From: Inia geoffrensis
Taxonomy: Eukaryota > Chordata > Mammalia > Artiodactyla > Iniidae
Direction: 5' to 3'
Length of the DNA: 64,000 bases
NCBI GenBank assembly: GCA_036417435.1
Contig: CM070899.1
Location: 3,105,001 to 3,169,000, forward strand
Position 1 is the first letter of the stretch. Each line of letters starts with the position of its first letter. The notes beneath the pieces were generated by a model. The model saw only the letters and a program-made list of their open reading frames with translations. It was not told where the DNA came from and did not search any database. Below are positions 58,986 to 64,000 of the stretch, piece by piece. A program made the position numbers and the translations under genes.

Positions 58986-60159
58986 TTGGGTTGCCAGCTG
59001 GGTCTGTTTCCTCTCCCAGGGGGTCTTCTCTAAGGAGGCCCCACAGGGAACAAGCAGGTCTTGGTGCAGAGCAGACCCTGGGGCTCGTGACTTGACGCCT
59101 CACAGGAGCGCAGGTGCCCCTAATGTTGTTTTAGTAGCTTAACCCCCGAGGAAGGGAATCTTACTCAGAGGCCCGAGAACAACAACAAAATCCCTTCTTA
59201 AAGTCGAGAAGCTCCCGTTGAAAGGAGTGGGGTGGGGGCTCCCTTGCTCAGCCTCCCCTCGTGGGCCCCAAAGCCCCTGAGCCCACCCAGCGCCTGCCCA
59301 GACTCTGTTCTCAGAAGCACCTGCCTGCTCCCCCTTATTGACAAACAGACTAACTAACGGAAGGTTGTAATGACTTAGCCTGGAGGTGCAAACAGCCATT
59401 ACCCCCTGGGGCCGGGCACGGGCTCCACGAATTCAGGGTGTAGCTGCATCCCTCCCTGAGCCCGCCCCCCCGCCCCCTCCAAGAGACTGCCTGGCAATGG
59501 CTGGGCAGCTGGAATCAGGGTCAAGCACAGAGAAGCACGAGGGGCTGGGGCCACAGTCCCCCCACCAGACCCCTTCGGCACCTCTCCACCTCTCCTCCTG
59601 TGTGTATGGGCCCCTGGCCTCTCTGGGCGTCAGCGCTACCTTCTGTCAAGTGGGCACATGGCACCTTGCCCTGCCTGCCTTTCTCTGTGACTCAGAGAGA
59701 ACAGATGAGCAGGACGCTGGGGTGAGGGGCTGCTGTGCACGTTGCCAACCTAGGGGGCCTGGGAGGCAGCCGCAAAGGACACCCTTGCTGACCCTTGCGT
59801 TCCAGGGGACCCACCCTTCTGTTTGATGAGTCATCACGCAGCGCGTCATGAGACAGGGTGGTGCTTTCTTCTCCCCAACGTGGCGGATGGAACAGAAACC
59901 TCTCGAACGTCTCCACCTTAATTGTGGAGGCCAGTGAGCTCAGAGGATGGGATCTGAGGCTAGCCCAGCATCCCTTGGTTTATCGAAACAGTCATGTGGG
60001 TGTTGGGCTCTTTCCCTTTAAGATGGGAATGCTTCAGTAACAAGAGTTAAGTTTCATGCAGTCACTCAATTCCTCGCTTCTCACCCCAAATGCCTGACTA
60101 AACCTGATGCTCTGGAGTCTGATCTGTGTCTATCCGTGGCTATTCCCCCACACCCCATG

Positions 60160-60160
<1 letters not shown>
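58986..60160. other. Intergenic, no gene seen
   Basis: GC-rich then mixed DNA without recognisable genes or clear repeats. Confidence 0.5.

Positions 60161-60199
<39 letters not shown>
60161..60199 (+). repeat. (CA)n microsatellite
   Basis: Nineteen uninterrupted CA units. Confidence 0.97.
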
Positions 60200-60201
<2 letters not shown>

Positions 60202-60884
60202 CTAGTTGTGGCCTCCGCTGGGCCTGGAGCTCGTTACTGGGAGGAAAAGCATTTCTCCAGACTGGGAGAATTCACACTTGCGGGGGGTGGGTAACTTCTT
60301 CTGGTTTGTAGCATTTATCATTCAAAACAGGCCTCATTCCCTTATGGAGGGTTTTCTGTAAACAACTTATAAGGTATCCCCACATCATCTGGGCTCCTAC
60401 CCAGCTGGGGTTCCTGGCCTAAGGGACAAGGGGTGGCACCCCAGGGCACTGCAACATTATACAGGCCCCCAGGGGTTTGGGCTCTGAAACCTGGAAGGCT
60501 CAGGGCTGTCTCCAGCACTGGTGGGTGCTCAGCTGAGCCCCAGCCCACTCTGAAGGCCTAGCCCTGGTTTCTCTCTTGTTCTCTCAAGAGCTTTACTGAT
60601 GTATAACTTATATACCATGAAATTTCTGGAGTTGAAAGGGCATAATTCAATGATTTTTAGTACATTTATAGAATTGTGCAACCATCACCACAATCTAGTT
60701 TTAGATCATTTCCACCCTCCAACAGAATTCTCTGCCCCTCTTTGAAGTTAATCCCTGCTCCCACCCCCAGCCCCAGGCAAGCACTGACCTGCTCCCATAT
60801 CTATATATTGTACTTGCCTTTTCTGTATACTTCATGAAAATGGAATCATACAATACATAGTCTTTTGTGTTTGGTTTCTTTCTC

Positions 60885-61410
60885 TTTTTTTAAGTTTTTT
60901 TTTTTTTTTACGTATATCCCCATATCCCCTCCCTCTTGTGTCTCCCTCCCACCCTCCCTATTCCACCCCTCTAGGTGGACACAAAGCACCAAGCTGATCT
61001 CCCTGTGCTATGCGGCTGCTTCCCACTAGCTATTTTACATTTGGTAGTGTATGTATGTCCATGCCACTCTCTCACTTCGTCCCAGCTTACCCTTCCCCCT
61101 CCCTGTGTCCTCAAGTCCATTCTCTGTGTCTGCGTCTTTATTCCTGTCCTGCCCCTGGGTTCGTCAGAACTATTTTTTTTTTTTAGATTCCATATATATG
61201 TGTTAGCATTCAGTATTTTGTTTTTCTGACTTACTTCACCTGTATGACAGGCTCTAGGTCCATCCACCTCGCTACAAATAACTCAATTTCGTTTCTTTTT
61301 ATGGCTGAGTACTATTCCATTGTATATATGTGCCACATCTTCTTTAACCATTCATCTGTCGATGGACACTTGGGTTGCTTCCATGTCCTGGCTATTGTAA
61401 ATAGCACTGT
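60885..61410 (-). mobile_element. Younger L1 3' end, antisense, nested
   Basis: T-rich left end, then ccctctaggtggacacaaag, agattccatatatatgtgtt and tgggttgcttccatgtcctg. On the minus strand its end corresponds to ORF2 C-terminal text. Inserted in the old L1; edges approximate. Confidence 0.75.
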
Positions 61411-62057
61411 CAAGTTGTATTTTATTGTGATAAGATCTACCGTCCTAACACAATTTTAAGTGTGCAGTACATTCTTGTTGACCATTGGTGTGTTTGATTT
61501 CTTTTACTTAGCATCATGTTTTTGAGGTTCCTCCTTGTTGTGGCATGTATCAGAGTTTGTTCCTTTTTATTGCTGAATAATTTCCCGTTGTATGGATAGA
61601 CCACAATTCCTTGATCTATTCACCAGTTAATGGCATGTGGACATGTGCTTCCACCTTTTGGCTATTACGAACGATGCTGCTGTGAATGCTCATGTACAAG
61701 TATTTGTGGGGACATGGATTTTCATTTCTCTTGGATGGATACCTGGGAGTGGAATTGCTGGGTCATACGGTAAGTTTAAGAAATTGCCAAATTGTTTTCC
61801 AAAGTGGCTGCACCCCACTCCCAATGAATGAGAATTCCAGTTGCTCCACATCCTTGTCAACAGTTGATATGGTCCATCTTTTTCATTTTAGACATTCTAA
61901 TAGGTGTGTAGTGGTATTTCATTGTGTTTTACCTTGCATTTCCTTAATGACTAACGATGATGAACATGTTTTCATATGCTCATTGGCCATCTGTATATAT
62001 CTTCCTTGGTGAAGTGTCTGTTCAAATTTTTTGCCCCCTTTAAAAACTGGGTTGTGG

Positions 62058-62286
62058 GGGACTTCCCTGGTGGGCCAGTGGGTAATACTCCGCGCTCTCA
62101 GTGCAGGGGGCCCAGGTTCGATCCTTGGTCGGGGAACTAGATCCTGCATGCATGCTGCAACTAAGAGTTCACATGACGCAACTAAGAAGTCCACTTGCTG
62201 CAACTAAAAGATCCCGCACACTGCAACTAAGACCTAGCGCAGCCAAAATAAATAAATAAATAAACTACAGCACATTTAAAAAAAAA
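62058..62286 (+). mobile_element. CHR SINE inside old L1
   Basis: gggacttccctggtgggcca head, gttcgatccttggtcgggga B-box region, ending aataaataaataaactacag and poly(A). Flanked by copies of the target aaaactgggttgtg. Confidence 0.9.
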
Positions 62287-62305
62287 AAAACTGGGCTGGT
62301 TGTGG

Positions 62306-62390
62306 GAATTCCCTGGCAGTCCAATGGTTAAGACTCCGCACTTTCACTGCTGAGAGCTGCGCGGCACGGCCAAACCGCCCCCCCCCAAAA
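62306..62390 (+). mobile_element. Short older-type SINE inside old L1
   Basis: gggaattccctggcagtcca head, gcgcggcacggccaaaccgc end with C and A tracts. About 85 bp and internally deleted; it lacks the B-box region. Confidence 0.85.
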
Positions 62391-62759
62391 AAAAACTGGG
62401 TTGTGTCTCTTATTATTAGTTCAAAGAATTCTTGATATAGTCTGGATATGTGATTTGCAAATATTTTACCTCAGTCTGTGGCTTATCTTGTCATTTTATC
62501 AATGGTATCTTTTGAAGTGCAAATATTTTCAATTTTGATAAGGTCCAATTTATCATTTTTGTTGGTTTGTTTTATAGGGAAAAAATCTAAGACCTCTTTG
62601 TCTAACCCAAGGTCATGAAGATGATCTCCCAGGCTCATTCTTAAATTTGTCTTCTTATCCCTCACCCCCCCACTTCCTAGGCCTGACAGTTCCACCTCCT
62701 CCGTTTTTTCTCTTTGCACTCAGCCACCTCCTTTTGTTCCCTTTCAGCAGTGATTTTTT

Positions 62760-63330
62760 TAAAAATCCCCAAATCAGATCACACCCCACAAAGGCAGGGG
62801 TGTTCCTCTGTTTTGTTCACCAATGAGTCCCAAGTGCCTAGAACAATGCCTGGCATACAGTAGGTGCTCAGTAGATGCACTTTGGGTTGAGTCATATTGT
62901 TCCTCGGGAGGCACTGCATTGCACTTGGAGAAAAGGCCAGCCTCACTGTCCAGGCCTACAAGATCCAACACAATCCAACCGTACCCACCCTGCCCCCTTG
63001 CCCACTCCCCTCCTACCACCCCGATCTTCCCTCTAATCCTCAAAGGTGTCAAGCTCATTCCCATCTCGGGGTCTTTGCTTCAGCTGTTCCATCTGCCTGC
63101 AATTCACTTCCCTCTGCGTTTCCCAAGCCTGACTCCTTTTGTCAGTATGAACTCAGCCTAAACATCACCTCCTCTGAGAAGCCTTCCCTGACCACCTCAT
63201 CTAAAACAGCTGTCCCACCTGCCCATCACACTAGCACCACCCTATTTTCATTGTCCACAGTGCACTTATCTCCAGATATTTTCCCAGTTTATATATATTT
63301 ACTTGGTGGATGGTTATCCTCCAGCCTCCA
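62760..63330 (+). repeat. Two adjacent L2 fragments
   Basis: An L2 3' end (caatgcctggcatacagtag, then gtgctcagtagatgca) at about 62780-62890 is followed by a second L2 piece starting upstream in the consensus (cttcagctgttccatctgcc; gaagccttccctgaccacct) to about 63330. Confidence 0.75.
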
Positions 63331-63469
63331 TGGGCCCCAAGATGGGAGCAGGGAGGAGAACAGAGCTCCCAGGCCCTCTTTAGCCAAGCCCTTCCTCCTT
63401 CAGGAGGCTTCCTTGGTTATTCCAGCCGCTACAGCTTTCCTGTCTCCTGTCTGTCTTCCTTCCTTTCCC

Positions 63470-63700
63470 ACTGCAGTAAGCTGGAAAGTTGGTGCCCCAC
63501 AATGGACCATGCTTCCTAGTATTCATGTCCTGGGGAGGTCTCATTCCACATTGTTGCTGAGCTCGGCCATGTCACTTGTTCTGGCCAATGAAATATTAGC
63601 AAATATGATGGAAGTAGGAGCTTGATGCTCTCTTGCATATTGAGGGTCGTCCTCAGCGAAACATAGCTGCCATGCTGTGAAGAAACCCAAGTTAGCCCTG
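63470..63700 (+). mobile_element. MLT1-like LTR fragment
   Basis: catgtcacttgttctggcca, then atgaaatattagcaaatatg and gctgccatgctgtgaagaaa, is a MaLR LTR middle part. Confidence 0.6.
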
Positions 63701-63732
63701 TGTAGAGGCCAAGTAGACGAGAACCAAAGTAC

Positions 63733-64000
63733 AGTCATCCCTTGGTATCCACGGGGGATTGGTTCCAAGACCCCCGCAAATACCAATATCCAAGGATGCT
63801 CAAATACCTTATATAAAATGGCATAGTATTTGCACATAAACTAGGCACACCCTCCTCTGTATTTTTAATCATCTCCAGATTGCATATAGTACCTAAGACA
63901 ATGTAAATCGTTGCTGGCACTAGGCAAATTCACGTTTTGCTTTTTGGAATATTTTCCCCAAATATTTTCGATCCTTGATTGGTTAAATCCAGGAAGGTGG
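63733..64000 (+). mobile_element. Tigger-like (TcMar) DNA transposon end
   Basis: Terminal cagtcatcccttggtatccacgg pattern immediately after a TA target dinucleotide, then gattggttccaagacccccg and ttatataaaatggcatagta. The element runs off the window. Confidence 0.8.

Larger units (their letters stand above)
60580..62640 (-). mobile_element. Old L1, antisense, with nested insertions
   Basis: Antisense old L1 spanning 2 kb: caccacaatctagttttaga at the left, tggaattgctgggtcatacg and acatccttgtcaacagttga in the middle, and tgatttgcaaatattttacc at the right. It contains a younger antisense L1 (about 60885-61410) and two SINEs (62058-62286 and 62306-62390), each interrupting recognisable old L1 text. 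Confidence 0.85.

Overview
This is nuclear DNA from a cetacean (whale or dolphin). The window is dense with CHR-family tRNA-derived SINEs, whose heads carry Pol III A- and B-box sequences. Both the long CHR-2 type (runs of 'ccacaactactgagcc') and the short poly(A)-tailed CHRS type are present, and I saw no ruminant BovB or Bov-tA copies. Mammalian MIR, L2, L1, MaLR-LTR, hAT and Tigger repeats fill most of the rest. Nothing resembles a bacterial operon, CRISPR array or phage.

The only protein-coding gene I can support is RCOR1 (CoREST1), transcribed leftward (minus strand). Coding exon 1 (15769..15487) and exon 2 (15407..15348) are separated by a 79-bp intron and sit in a strong CpG island (about 14.9-16.4 kb) with CCAAT and GC boxes upstream. 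They give the N-terminus, the alanine-rich tract and the start of the ELM2 domain. Positions 1-15347 are the first 15 kb of intron 2. No later exon was recognised, which fits the very large second intron I recall for the human gene.

Positions 16.4-64 kb are the region upstream of RCOR1, equivalent to the human ANKRD9-RCOR1 interval on 14q32. I found no intact coding gene there. It holds a disabled RPS17 processed pseudogene nested inside an L1 and itself split by a SINE (29.8-31.2 kb), several layered L1/SINE insertions with clear target-site duplications, two GC/CpG-rich stretches that could be orphan CpG islands (about 36.66-37.16 kb and 47.64-47.90 kb), a segment resembling human mir-4309 (about 54.66 kb, minus strand), and an isolated hairpin with a perfect 18-bp stem at 46.65-46.70 kb.

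I found no evidence for a novel multi-gene system. The items most worth following are the hairpin, the mir-4309-like segment, the orphan CpG-rich segments, and RCOR1 start-site features (two AUGs, a uORF, an upstream open frame). Family names and human comparisons come from memory and were not searched; repeat edges without a stated target-site duplication are approximate.
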